From: Henckelia pumila
Lineage: Eukaryota > Streptophyta > Magnoliopsida > Lamiales > Gesneriaceae
Direction: 5' to 3'
DNA length: 64,000 nt
Assembly: GCF_033568475.1 (NCBI RefSeq)
Contig: NC_133122.1
Span: 83,103,442 to 83,167,441, forward strand
The notes beneath the pieces were generated by a model. It was not told the origin of the DNA, made no database searches, and saw only the letters and a program-made list of their open reading frames with translations. A program made the translations under genes and the position numbers. Of the stretch, positions 11,017 to 22,338 are shown piece after piece (the stretch's first letter is position 1; every line of letters begins with the position of its first letter).

Positions 11017-12601
11017 ACCTCCCCAAACTAGCATTTTGTTCGCCCTCGAGAAAAATAGGTTTAACTAACACGAAGACATAAATTTTCAAACTAATGCAAC
11101 ATACTAACATATGTATGATCTCATACACTTCAAGCCTCAGATAACTTCACTGCCTTTGAGTTAAATCATGATGTCCTTTCAGTTTTCACGTGAACGTGAG
11201 TGTGTGTGTAGCGGCTCCAATGTCATGCACTTCGGAAAGACTTTGTGTACTTGAGCTAAAAGATCTAATTGACACATCGGGGTAAATTTACTTCTCATGT
11301 ACCCGTTCTCCCTAGTCATATCTACCTTTAAAACTCCCTTGGAATTGTTTTTAAGAACAAAAAATATGAATGATCCATAGATAGAAATTACGCACCACCG
11401 GATTTTAAACCCGGTTTATTCAACCCCATTTGGTCTGCAAACTTATCTAGGACTTGGTTGGATTAGGATTTCAATCCCCGTGTCCAGCCCGGATGGAGCT
11501 GTTTTCCTTTTTTTTCATACCTCATTTGGTCCGCAAACTTAGCTATAACTAAATATAGGATTAGGATTTTAATCCCCTCGTCTATAGCCCGGATAGAGCA
11601 TTTTTCTTTTAATTTTTTTTTTCAACGGTGCGCTATGGATCACTCAAAAAGAAAAAAAAAATTCATCCAAGATCAAAAGTGTATCAGTAGAATGAGACAA
11701 ATGAAATTACAAAGTCACATTCTAAGTTCGCAAAACCCATAGTTCCATGCAATGATCTAGCCACTGAAATGTTGTCTCTCAGTACACTTCACCGGTTAAG
11801 CTATGGTGTAATGGAATATTCACATTCAATCTAAAGGTTTCCATTCTTTCAAAGGCTATTATTTCAAAAAAATTCTCCCTAATCATCATTGGATTTTATG
11901 GTTTCATCCATAAACAACATGCATGAGACGAAAAACGATATGCAACACATAAAAGACAACCTCCCCAAACTAAAAACTAGCAATGTCCTCAATGCTAACG
12001 ACCAAGACAACTCCTAATTGCAACACAAAACAAAGCAAAACACGGAACAAGGAAAATAAGACAAACGGAAAATGAAACAGAAACTCCCCTGACTACTGGT
12101 CATCGTCGTTCTCATCCTCATCCACCTTCTGCTGTTGCACCACATTTCTTAGGCCATCAATAGTACCGCATATTCACCTTGAAAATCAAAAAATATAGGG
12201 ATTAAACATGATCAACTCAATTAAAAACAAAAACTAGATTAAAATTAAATAAAATAAGAAAAATAAAGTGAAGTAAAAATCTTGGGTTGCCTCCCAAGTA
12301 GCGCCTGATTTTCAGTCTTCGGCTTCGACCCGGTTGATGCTCAAAGTAAGTGCATATGAACCACCATTGGGTCTTTGTTCCATGTGCTCTCAAGATTGTC
12401 CAGATGTATACAGTTTAAGCTTGTCACCTCAACAACACTCCATAGCAGCTAATAAACATGGGAAGAGAACATCTCTGTAAGTTCTTGGAGAACAAATTCT
12501 TGTGAAATTGGTGTTGGCAGTGTATCTTCATATATTGTCTCCTTCAAAACTTCTTCCACCCGAGGTTCAATGGGAATAGAAGACTCGAACAACTCTATAT
12601 C

Positions 12602-13260
12602 TTAAGCATGAATTGATTTGCACTCCAAATCGTAGTTCTCTGAGTCATCATCATCGAACCAAATTTGGGGGATCATTGTTTGAGTATCTTTCTTCACTTT
12701 ATGTTCTCGGTGGTCATGGTACAATCTCTTAATATTCTCTATCTGCTCGACAAGGTGACATCTAGAATTGATTTGATTTTCTATCGCTGTCTCAGTCAAT
12801 GCCACATACTTGTCCACCATATCCTCTAATGAATGTAAGATCAATTTAGAACAACTTACCTCCTCCTTTTGAAACTCGAATGGTTGGTCTGTAAAATCTG
12901 GGTAATGAGTATCTTGTCAGTATCCAAATCTGTGGTGAAAGATCCCAATACCGAAGATAGTCAAATTTTGGCATATCATATAATATGTGTATCGCACTGT
13001 CATCATCTCGGCAAAATAGTGGACAACCAGTTTTCAAAGCTCCATTAATTACCCATCTTCTTGTCACTGCGTCCAAACCATTAAGAAAAAATTTAAGGAG
13101 AGAATATTTATTAAACTCATGATATCGGTAGGTGTTCGATAAATTATTGAATCTCTCTCATTCTGCATAGAATGGCTCTCCATGTTGCTGAGTAAAACTC
13201 ATGAATACTTGTCGATAGAACATCTCAAAGTATTACACCAGATGAATTCCTGCAAAAATA
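12602..13260 (-). pseudogene. Gag relic of R#1 (Athila/Tat-like)
   Basis: The - strand encodes QQHGEPFYAE, then, after a stop, ERFNNLSNTYRYHEF, FLNGLDAVTRRWVINGA and a further 130 residues in two open stretches. The pattern (E..F..WERF, then F.NGL...TR) resembles the capsid part of Athila/Tat gag proteins. It is broken by stops near 13175 and 12845 and has no following pol. The remaining open stretches are rich in D and E and have no recognised domain. Element R#2 keeps only the first block, near 39600-39690. Confidence 0.55.
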
Positions 13261-13357
13261 AAATTAAAAAAATAGATCAAGCAGGACTAAATTATTACTA
13301 TAAAAAATAGAAAATTAACTAAAGAAAATAACAAAAGTAAATATTGTCGATTTAAAT

Positions 13358-13374
13358 CCCCGAAAACGGCGCCA
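13358..13374 (-). other. R#1 primer-binding site, tRNA-Asp type
   Basis: On the - strand it reads TGGCGCCGTTTTCGGGG, complementary to the 3' end of plant tRNA-Asp with two mismatches. It lies six bases inside the LTR boundary at 13381. Confidence 0.85.
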
Positions 13375-13380
13375 AAAAAT

Positions 13381-14760
13381 TGATCGAGCAAATACTACCA
13401 CTGAAAATCAAACTAAATATATATAACAATTAAGCTTAAATATATCGCAAGTGCACGAGTCAAGTAATAATATAGTGTACAAAGTACGAGTATCGTCCCA
13501 CAGAGATTGATTTATGTTAAAATTACCTCAAGTATTATTCTTTAGTTAAAAAAGATGAGATGAGAATAAATTAATAAACTTAAATAAAAGACTGAAACAA
13601 AAGATAAATAACGAAATAAATTTCAAAAAATAAATAAATGATTGTTAGGATCTCAATTCACCTACCCCTTAATCTTATCTAATGATTGAATTTCAATTCT
13701 CAAGCTATGCTTCTAACGGAATTCCTTAATCTATCAATGTACTCTGTTGAACTATATTAATCTAATTAACAAAATGCAATAACCAAGTGTTATTGCGTTA
13801 TTTAGCAACTGCAATTGCATTAATGAATGGTGGAATCCTCTAGCTTTCAAACTAATGGACTATGACTATCAGCATGTATCCAACCTCATATTTCTATGCA
13901 AGTTATAGATCCATGAATTATATTACTCTATCATGTTATAAAATATCCTTTCGGTATCAATTATAACACATAAAATCAATTCGAAGTTGATCAATCTCCA
14001 AATAATCAAGAATTCATAAAAACTAAATCCAATATTCAAGAAGGAATCAAACATAGTTTTAGGGGTAAGATCCCTTAAATCCCAACAAAAAGAAAAGAGA
14101 AAAGAGACAACTAGTAGTTGCGGTTTTTGAGTTCTTCTTGTCCTCTCCCTCGCTCATGCCCTTTGTTCCTTTGATTGATGGCCGCCTCCTCTCTTCAATT
14201 CTATCTGCCATCTAAAGTCCCCAGTTGTGTTCTTTTCTCTTCTTTTTATATGTGCTTGAAAAACCGTCAAATAAAGCCCGACAATTCGCCAATTTGTAAT
14301 TTTCAAATTTTCAGATTTTTTCCACTTCCGTGTCACGCCTAGGCGGAAAAAAATCCCGCCTAGGCGACTAAAATTATGTCCCAAAAGTGTTTTTCTCGCA
14401 TATTCTCTTCTGCAGTGCGCGACAATTTTCAAAAAATCATATCTCACAATCTAACTGTCGGATCGAGCTGAAATTTTGAGAGCAGCTTTAAAACATCATA
14501 AACTACAATCTGGATGGTGATATTAGATTTGGATCACTCTAGAGTCAAAAAATAATTTTTGGACCATTAATGCTTTGTGATTCTCGATGCTTAAACTCTT
14601 CATTTTCTCCATCTTTTGCCTACAACAAATCAAAAATTATGAGTAGTGATCATAATGAAAGAAATATTCAATAACTAAGCATGAATGACCTTAAAAACAC
14701 GAAATCATGCAAAACACATGCAAAACAATGCAATAAAACACGTAAAAACGACACCTATCA
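13381..14760 (-). mobile_element. R#1, R2-type 5' LTR (minus orientation)
   Basis: On the + strand it starts TGATCGAGCAAATAC and ends CACCTATCA, followed by the target duplication ATATG (14761-14765). It shares the cgtcccacagagattg block and two CCTAGG palindromes (near 14337-14363) with the R1 LTRs. It clearly differs along its length and at its U3 end, matching 37021-38434 better. Confidence 0.85.
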
Positions 14761-14765
14761 ATATG

Positions 14766-15770
14766 GTACCTTTTGCATATACTCCACCTCATTAGCATCC
14801 TTGGGTGACTAAGTAGTAGAGAGTTTAAAATGCTTTCCTATGGGAGTGCTTACTGATTTTGAAGTAGCCATAGAAAAATTGTGAAGAAACTTTACAACAT
14901 AACCCTCTTGAGATAGAAATAATCTTATGTTATTTCTATCTCGAATGATGTTAATTCCCAGAATCTTACTAGCACTTCCCATATCTTTCATTTCAAATTC
15001 TTCTTTTAACTTTAAATTGAGTTCATTCATCTCTATTTTATCCTTGATTTCTATAAGCATATCATCTACATAAAGCAATAGGTATATTGGACAACCAGAG
15101 ATTTCCTTCTTTAAATACACACAAGTGTCATGCTTAGACCTCTCATACCCAACTTTCTCCATGAAGCTATCATACCTCAAATACCACTGTCGAGGGGCCT
15201 ACTTCAAGCCATAAATGGACTTCTTTAACAAGCACACCTGATCTGAGTTTCCTTGTTCAAAACCATTAGGTTTTTTCATGTAGATAGCCTCCTCTAGACC
15301 ACCATGCAAGAAAGTTGGTCTTAATATCCATTTGATCAAGCTCCATATCCTTTTGAGCAACCATTCAACGTATCAATCGAATGGACGTTTGTTTTACCAC
15401 TGGTGAGAAAATCTCATTAAAATCTATTCCTTCTCTTTGTGTGAAGCCCTTAGCTACCAGCCTTGCTTTGTATCTAACTCCTTCAAAACCTGGAATTCCT
15501 TCCTTTTTCTTAAAACTCCATTTGCAGCCAACTAGCTTTTGATTTTTAGGTTTATCAACTAGACACCATGTTTTTTTTTCTCCAAGGAAGACATTTCTTC
15601 TTTCATTGCTTGGAGCCATTTTGAACTTCCTTGTTGTTCATTACTTGTTCAAACTCCAATGGCTCCACCTCATCAAGCTCACTACCTGTCACAAAGGCAT
15701 GTGCTAGTAGATATTCATAACCAAGTCTTTGAGGAACTTTAATAGTCCTCTTTGGTTTGTCTCTTGTGAA
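14766..15770 (-). pseudogene. Copia element C, reverse transcriptase
   Basis: On the - strand, from the right, this carries the linker RTIKVPQRLGY, then the start of RT ([13 protein letters not shown], then [18 protein letters not shown] and FSPVV). A stretch broken by frameshifts (15185-15360) follows, then the catalytic block LLYVDDMLIE (about residue 37 of the 123-residue stretch at 14809-15180) and SKILGINIIRDR. A stop at 14806 breaks the frame before SPKDANEVEYMQKVPY. Its two ends match piece 6930-7536 on the left and, after a gap, piece 36153-37020 on the right. Confidence 0.85.
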
Positions 15771-16645
15771 CACCGTGGTTTGGGAAGCTTACACCGTGGT
15801 TTGGGAAAAAAATTAGCTTTCAGTACAGCATTCCACCCTCAGAAAGATGGGCAATCATAGAGAGTGATTCAAATACTCGAGGATATGCTCAAAGCTTGCA
15901 TTATAGACTTTGGGGGTAATTGGGAGTCAAATTTGTCTTTATTGGAGTTCACATACAACAATAGTTATCAAAAGACTATTGGTATGGCTCCTTATGAAGC
16001 ATTGTATGGAAGGAAGTGTAGGACTCCTCGACATTGGGATGAAGTCGGAGAAAGAGCTGTGTTGGGATCGGAGTTAGTGACTCAAATAGTGAGTTTGATA
16101 GCAAAGATTAGAGATATGATGTTGACAGCTCAGAGTCATCAGAAAAGCTACGCCGACAAGCTGTGTATAGAATTGGATTTTGAGGTAGGTGATCACATAT
16201 TCTTGAAGGTGTCACCTTGGAAGGGTGTTATGAGATTTGGCAAGAGGGGAAAAACTGAGTCCAAGATACATAAGAACTTTTGAGATCTTGGAGATGGTTG
16301 GGGATCGAGCTTATCGAGTAGCTTTGCCTCCAAACCTAGAAGAGGTTCACAATGGCTTCCATATCTCCATGTTGAGGATGTACGTTGCAAATCCTTCTCA
16401 TGTAATTCACCACGAACCAATGCAGTGGACACCATATTTGTCCTATGAGTATATACCTATTCAAATCTTGGACAGTCAAGTTCGAAGGTTGCGGAATAGG
16501 GAGATCAAGATGGTGAAAGTCCTATGGCATAAATAGTTGGTTGAGGAAGCTACATGGGAGACTGAGCAGGATATGCGTTTTCGCTATCCTAAGCTTTTTG
16601 GTAATTTGGATTTCGAGGACGAAATTCTTCTAAGGAGGGTAGAGT
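15771..16645 (+). pseudogene. Element A integrase end and chromodomain
   Basis: The + strand encodes the end of the integrase core (FHPQKDGQS, a stop, then RVIQILEDMLKAC). The catalytic Glu region ends near NYRT-type sequence TPYEALYGR, here APYEALYGRKCRTP. A GKLSPRY-like block is disrupted by a frameshift near 16250. The C-terminal chromodomain reads PIQILDSQVRRLRNREIKM, with a stop inside it at about 16536 and the end near 16648. The C-terminal chromodomain is typical of the Tekay/Del branch of gypsy elements. The polypurine tract taaggagggtagagt precedes the LTR at 16646. Confidence 0.85.
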
Positions 16646-18182
16646 TGTAAGGTCCAAAAGTCCACTAGCTAGCTCGATCACGATAATTTTGAGTGATTTA
16701 TATGATTTTATGCATGTTATTAATGATGTTTAATTTTGATGTCATGTTATGCCTGAAAATTTTATGTGTTACATGTCATTTTAAAGTTTTCAGGTTTGGA
16801 ATTTAGACTGGACCAAAGAAACGAGTCTAACCCTCGAACGAGTTAAGAAAATGTTTTATGTTTAAAATTAGAGTGGGTGCAGTATTTTGAGAGAAAATAT
16901 TTTATGTTATGAAATTTTAATGTTGGTATTTAATTTTAATATCGAGATGAGGAAAATTTTTAAAAGTAGTGTTTGAGACTAATGGGCCGACTTTTAAGCC
17001 CATTAGTTACAAAGTATTCTGGCGTCAAAACTTTTCAGATTTATCTTTTCATTCTTTTCCTGCGAGACACCTCCTTTCTTTATTCTATCTTCATGTTCAA
17101 ACTGCATCAAGAGCTAGGGCGGGATTTTTCTCCGTTCAAGCGTAGATCGTTCTCAATTTCAGGTTAAATCCAAACACCAGAGATACAGGAAAGTTTTTAA
17201 CAATTGAAACCACTATTCAAGAGTATAATTGTGTTTGATATGAACCCTAGGTAGATTTATGATTTTCTTTGTTGCGTGATTTTAGAAAGGTTCATGAGTA
17301 TGATGTATAATCTTGAAGCGTGATGCGTTCCTGATGTGTTCGGTGTAAGTTTGTCGAGATTCAATGATATAGATGTTTGAAAAATCAAAATTTTCATGTG
17401 GGAGTTTTGATTGAAAGTTTTGATGAAAATATTTTGAAGATGGTTGTTTTCGGATGAATTCTTTTTTGAGATTTTGAAATTTTTCATGTTTTTTATCATA
17501 ATTTTCAATGAGAGAGTGAATAGCTTCGAAAAGGACCGAAAAGAGAGCAAGACGCGAGAGTCACGCCTTGCGCACGCAGTTTCCTGTGCGTGCAATCAGC
17601 CGCACATTTGAGTCCTAAATTTATGTTTATGATATTTTAAGGTGTTTTAAGTATTTTTAAGAGTGCTTATTCAAAAAATTTCAAGTTTTGATGTCCAGGA
17701 TAGATGAAACGACTCATGTGGATTGATTATGCTATGTAATGCATGTATATGATGTGTACCTTCATGAAAGCTATTTTTCCATGACATTCATGAAATGTTA
17801 TGAAGTATTTTATGCATGAATGCATTCCATAGCGGTTTTAGCATGCATGACGTTTTTACGAAAGATTATGAACATGAAAGGATGAAGTTTGTGACCATGA
17901 ATTTTATGATAAGAAGTACGATGATGATTGTTATGATGATTCATGATAAAGATTTTGATGTTTTATGTGCTTTTGTGGTGGCAATACGGGACTGGTACTC
18001 CGGGATGAGCTCCGGAGGGGCCTTTACAAACTATGGCTCACAAGATGGAAATTACAGGACTGGTACTCCAAGATGAGCTCCGGAGGGGTCTTTTCGAAGA
18101 ATGAAAGTTTAAGGGCCGATGTCATATGCTTGTTGTACAACAATTGTGATCACAAGAAACTATGATGTGCTCTTATGATGGT
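16646..18182 (+). mobile_element. Element A 3' LTR, piece 1
   Basis: Starts TGTAAGGTCCAAAAG next to the polypurine tract. It is interrupted after ATGGT (18178-18182) by element B and resumes at 22223. Two tandem copies of a 69-bp unit (actggtactcc...gatgagctccggaggg) lie at about 17988-18095. Confidence 0.85.
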
Positions 18183-18237
18183 TGTAAGGTCCAAAAAGTC
18201 CACTAGCTTAATCACGATTAATTGATTGAATTATATG
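18183..18237 (+). mobile_element. Element B 5' LTR remnant
   Basis: The 55 bp match the first 54-55 bp of the B 3' LTR, up to gaattatatg, and then switch directly to pol. Confidence 0.85.
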
Positions 18238-20197
18238 GATGATAACGAGGGCACGGGTCATTTTGTGGTTTATACCGATTCTTCAAAGAGTGGATTAGGA
18301 GCTGTTTTGATGCAGGATGATAAAGTAATAGCATATGCATCTCGACAGCTGAAGGAAGGTCCATGAGAGGAACTACCCGACTCATGATCTTGAGTTGGAG
18401 GCAGTTGTTTTTGCTTTGAAGCTATGGAGACACTACTTGTACGGCGAAAGGTGTCAGATTTTCACTGATTAAAAAAGCCTAAAATACTTCTTCACCCAGA
18501 AGGAGTTGAACATGAGGCAGAGACGATGGCTGGAATTGGTGAAGGACTACGACTGTGACATTAGCTATCATCCTGGTAAGGCTAATGTTGTAGCAGATGC
18601 ATTGAGTCGCAAGTTTGCGACATTGAACCAAATGACAGTCCAGCAGGAGTTGATTATTGATTTTGAACGGATGAGTTTGGAGGTATTCGAACAAATGGAG
18701 GTGTGCACTCTAGCAGCCTTAACAGTAGTAACTAGTTTGCTTGAGAGAATTCGAGCAGGCCAAGATTCTGATGAACAGTTGACGTTGTGGAGGAACAGAG
18801 ATGAAGCTAAGGGTGGTACATTGTACACTTTCAAAGATGGAATTGTTCATCACCGAGGTAGAATGTGGGTGCCAGCAGTAGACTCACTGAGAGTTGAAGT
18901 GATTACTGAAGCTCATACTGTTCCGTATTCCATTCATCCAGGAAGTACAAAAATGTATAAGGATCTGCAATCCCTATACTAGTGGCCAGGTATGAAGAAG
19001 GATATCGTAAGATTTGTGAGTGAATGCTTGACTTGTCAGCAGGTGAAAATTGAGCATCAGAGGCCAGTAGGACTCCTGAAACCATTGCCAATACCCACCT
19101 GGAAGTGGGAAGATGTCACTATGGATTTCGTGGTAGGATTGTCAGTTTCACCGCGAAGGATGAACTCGATTTGGGTGATAGTTGACAGTTTAACTAAGTC
19201 AGCTCATTTTATTCAAGTCAGGAATAACTTCTCGATGAATCAGTATGCAGAGCTGTACATTCGAGAAATTGTCAGATTTCATGGAGTACCAGCGAAGTAT
19301 CTGACAGAGATCCTAAGTTCACTTCGAACTTTTGGGAAAGTTTACATAGAGGATTGGGAACGAAGATAGCTTTCAGTACAGATTTTCACTCTCAGACAGA
19401 TGGTCAGTCAGAACGAGTGATCCAAATACTCGAAGACATGTTGAAAGCTTGTATGATCAACTTTGGGGGTAATTGGGAATCTAAATTGCCTTTAGTGGAG
19501 TTTACTTACAACAATAGTTATCAAGCAACTATTGGCATGACTCCTTATGAGGCATTGTATGGGAGAAGTTGTAGAACTCCCCTACACGGGGATGAAGTTG
19601 GAGAGAGAGCTGTTTTGGGACCGGATATAGTGACTTAAACGGTGGATGTAATAGCCAAGATCAGAGACAGAATGTTGACAACTCAAAGTCGATAGAAAAG
19701 TTACGTCGACCAGCGACGTAGAGATTTGGAGTTTGTAGTAGGTGACCATGTATTTTTAAAGGTGTCACCATGTAAAGGTGTTATGAGGTTTGGAAAGAGA
19801 GGTAAATTGAGTCCAAGATATATAGGACCTTTCGAGATCCTAGAAAAAGTTGGGGCTCGAGCTTACCGGGTAGCACTACCACCAAACTTGGAGGGTGTTC
19901 ACAATGTCTTCCATATCTCCATGCTAAGGAAGTATGTGGCAAATCCTTCTCATGTTATCCGCCATGAGCCAGTGGATTGGACGCCAGGCTTATCCTACGA
20001 TGAGATGCCTGTTCAAATCTTGGACAGACAAGTTCGTAGGTTGAGAAACAGAGAGATTCCAATGGTGAAAGTCTTATGGCGCAACCAGTTGGTTAAGGAA
20101 TCTACTTGGGAAACCGAACAGGATATGCGAGAATGCTATCCTGGACTGTTTGGTAAGTCGAATTTCGAGGACGAAATTCTTTTAAGGAGGGTAGAGT
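18238..20197 (+). pseudogene. Element B pol: RNase H, integrase, chromodomain
   Basis: RNase H begins with FVVYTDSSKSGLGAVLMQD, followed by ASRQLKE, a frameshift near 18360, and then IFTD, a stop, and KSLKYFF. It ends in [15 protein letters not shown]. The integrase zinc-binding region ([19 protein letters not shown]) is broken by a stop near 18980. The core has MDFVVGLSVS and VIVDSLTKSAHF, then a frameshift near 19365 and TDGQSERVIQ. Stops follow near 19636 and 19694. The last stretch, 19726-20202, includes GKLSPRYIGPFEIL and the chromodomain (PVQILDRQVRRLRNREIPM). At least five lesions make it inactive. Confidence 0.9.
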
Positions 20198-22217
20198 TGT
20201 AAGGTCCAAAAGTCCACTAGCTTAATCACGATTAATTAATTGAATTATATGATTTAATGCATGTTATTTAGATAAATTAATTGTTATGTGAATTATGTTA
20301 TTTAATTAAATGCCTGAAATGTTATGTGATAGGTATGATTTTAAAGTTTTCAGGTTGGTATTAATTTTGGGTCGTAGGACGAGCCTAGCCTTGGCTTGAG
20401 TTAAGAAAATTTGTTTATTTTAAATTAAGTTTAAAGAGATGCAGTGTATTTTTATTAAATGGGAGAGTAAAATTTTAAAGGATTTTAAATGTAACTAATG
20501 GGCCGTGTTGGAGCCCATTAGTCACAAAAGAAATAAGCGTTCGGAATTTTATTCTGAACTCTCATTTTGAACGCTCTCTTTTTCTCTCAAATCTCTCTCA
20601 CTCAAATGCTGCATCAAGGCTAGGGTTCTTTGACTTCTCAAGGCTAGATCGTTCCGACGTCCAGGTTAATCTCAATCAGACGATTCAGGCAAGTTTTTAC
20701 TATTTTTTTTAAACCCATTCAAGAATATATGTAATTTCAAGGTAAAAACCTACGTGTTTGATTGGTGATCTATGCATGTTCTTTTTGGAAAATTTTACGA
20801 GTATGTTGCTTGATTGCGATACGTGAAGCATTCCTGATGAGTTCGGTTCATGTTTATGGAGTTTTGAATGATTTGAAGGAAATAAATCAAATTTTTGGGT
20901 AAAAGTAGTTATGAGGGTTTTTGATTCAAAATCTTTGAAATGGTTGATGTATTGGTACAAGTTATTCTTGAAGTTTTGATGTTGTTGAATGGTATTTTGA
21001 TGGAAAAACGTTCCAAAGCATTGTGGGTTTTGAAATAGTGCAGAAAAGATCAGTTTTCGAAAAAAGATGTCGCGACGGCGTTCCCGCGCCTGAGCTGTGC
21101 AACTTTGCGCAAAGGCGGCGCGCACTCGCTGCTGAGGCAGCGCGCCCGCACCGCGATTCCGCTAGAACGCGAGCGGGCGGCACGCCCGCGGTGTAGAGAC
21201 AGCGCAGCCGCGCCGCAGGCTCGACTTTCCTACCGCATTTTATGAGTTTTTAAGTCATAAAAATCATATTTTCAGTATTTTAATGTATGTTAATTATTTT
21301 TAAGAATGTTCATGAAGAATTTTTAAAGTTTTCAAGGTCTGAGACGGACGGAATGCCTCACGTGGATCGGTCAAGTTATGTATTGCATGATTATGTGATT
21401 TTCTCATGAAAGCTAATTTCTCATGAAATGATTTGAAGAATTTTAAGCATGTAGCATCACGAGAAACTTTATGAGCATGTTACGAGATTTATGGAAATGA
21501 CATGATAAGATGAATGATATGATACATGGAAAATATTTTGATGATTTGTGCGTCTTGTGGTGATTATATGGGGTATTCACTTCGGGATGAGCTCTAGAGC
21601 GGCTATCCAAACATGGCTCACGGGATGGATATACGGGATATGCACTTCGGAATGAGCTCCGAAGCGGCAATCCAAAGAATGAAAGTTTACAGGCTTAATG
21701 TCATATGTTTGTTTATCAACAGGAAACTATGAATGGCTCATTATGACGGTTGCCACAATACTCATACTTCATCACCCCAAATATTTTATGTTATGGCTAC
21801 ATCAAAGTTATGTTTATTGCATGAAAGCTTAAGTTAATGTTTTCTCTTTTAAAGTTAAATCTTTTTTATGCATTTTCTTGCTGAGTCTTTCGACTCATTA
21901 TATTTGAATGGTGCAGGTAACGAGGATGTGGATGCTTTTATTGATGATTATGTGGGCGGACATGAAGAAGAGGCAGGGGTCGGTGCAACGAGCAATGCAT
22001 GAGTGCGAATGCTTTAGAATGGAAGATGTTTTAAACAAATTTTGAATCTTATGTTGATGGCCATGTTTGGCAAAGATTTTTAAATGCTATTTTATTTTGT
22101 GCACTTATTATACGCTCTTTTTATTAAAGAAGATTATGCTTCCGCAAAATTTTTATTTTTACCAAATTTAAGTATGCATGTTGAGTAACGCTCCGATTAA
22201 GAAATTGGGACGTTACA
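20198..22217 (+). mobile_element. Element B 3' LTR, complete
   Basis: 2020 bp, TGTAAGGTCC...GGGACGTTACA, preceded by the polypurine tract ttaaggagggtagagt. Tandem units of about 70 bp (ttcgg(g/a)atgagctc(c/t)...gcggc) lie near 21575-21670. Open frames within it (20709-21183, 21443-21670) are on the opposite strand and have no recognised similarity. Confidence 0.9.
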
Positions 22218-22338
22218 ATGGTTGTCACAAATACACATATCTCATCACCCTAAATGTCAAGTTTTTTATGTTATGTTCATGATGCAGCACTATTTCTTTT
22301 TGTTGCAAGTCTTCACGCGATTTTCACTATGCATATTC
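22218..22338 (+). mobile_element. Element A 3' LTR, piece 2
   Basis: Begins with the right copy of the B target duplication (ATGGT) and continues the A LTR text up to TATTC (22334-22338), the left target duplication of D. Confidence 0.85.

Larger units (their letters stand above)
11017..13380 (-). mobile_element. R#1 internal region, non-autonomous
   Basis: The region lies between the PPT side (11017, cctccccaaact) and the PBS side (13358). It holds a gag relic (12602-13260), the ttgggaggcaaccca block (complement at about 12287-12301) known from Athila/Tat-type gypsy elements, and two tandem units of about 120 bp near 11392-11610 built around caatcccc and agcccggat. There is no protease, RT or integrase. 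Size and content mark it as a deleted or non-autonomous derivative. Confidence 0.7.
18183..22217 (+). mobile_element. Gypsy element B (Tekay/Del-type), internally deleted
   Basis: Begins TGTAAGG and ends GGACGTTACA, flanked by ATGGT on both sides (18178-18182 and 22218-22222). Removing it joins the two pieces of the A LTR. The left LTR is only 55 bp (18183-18237), and the sequence then jumps into the RNase H part of pol. A deletion has therefore removed most of the 5' LTR, the primer-binding site, gag, protease and most of RT. Confidence 0.9.
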
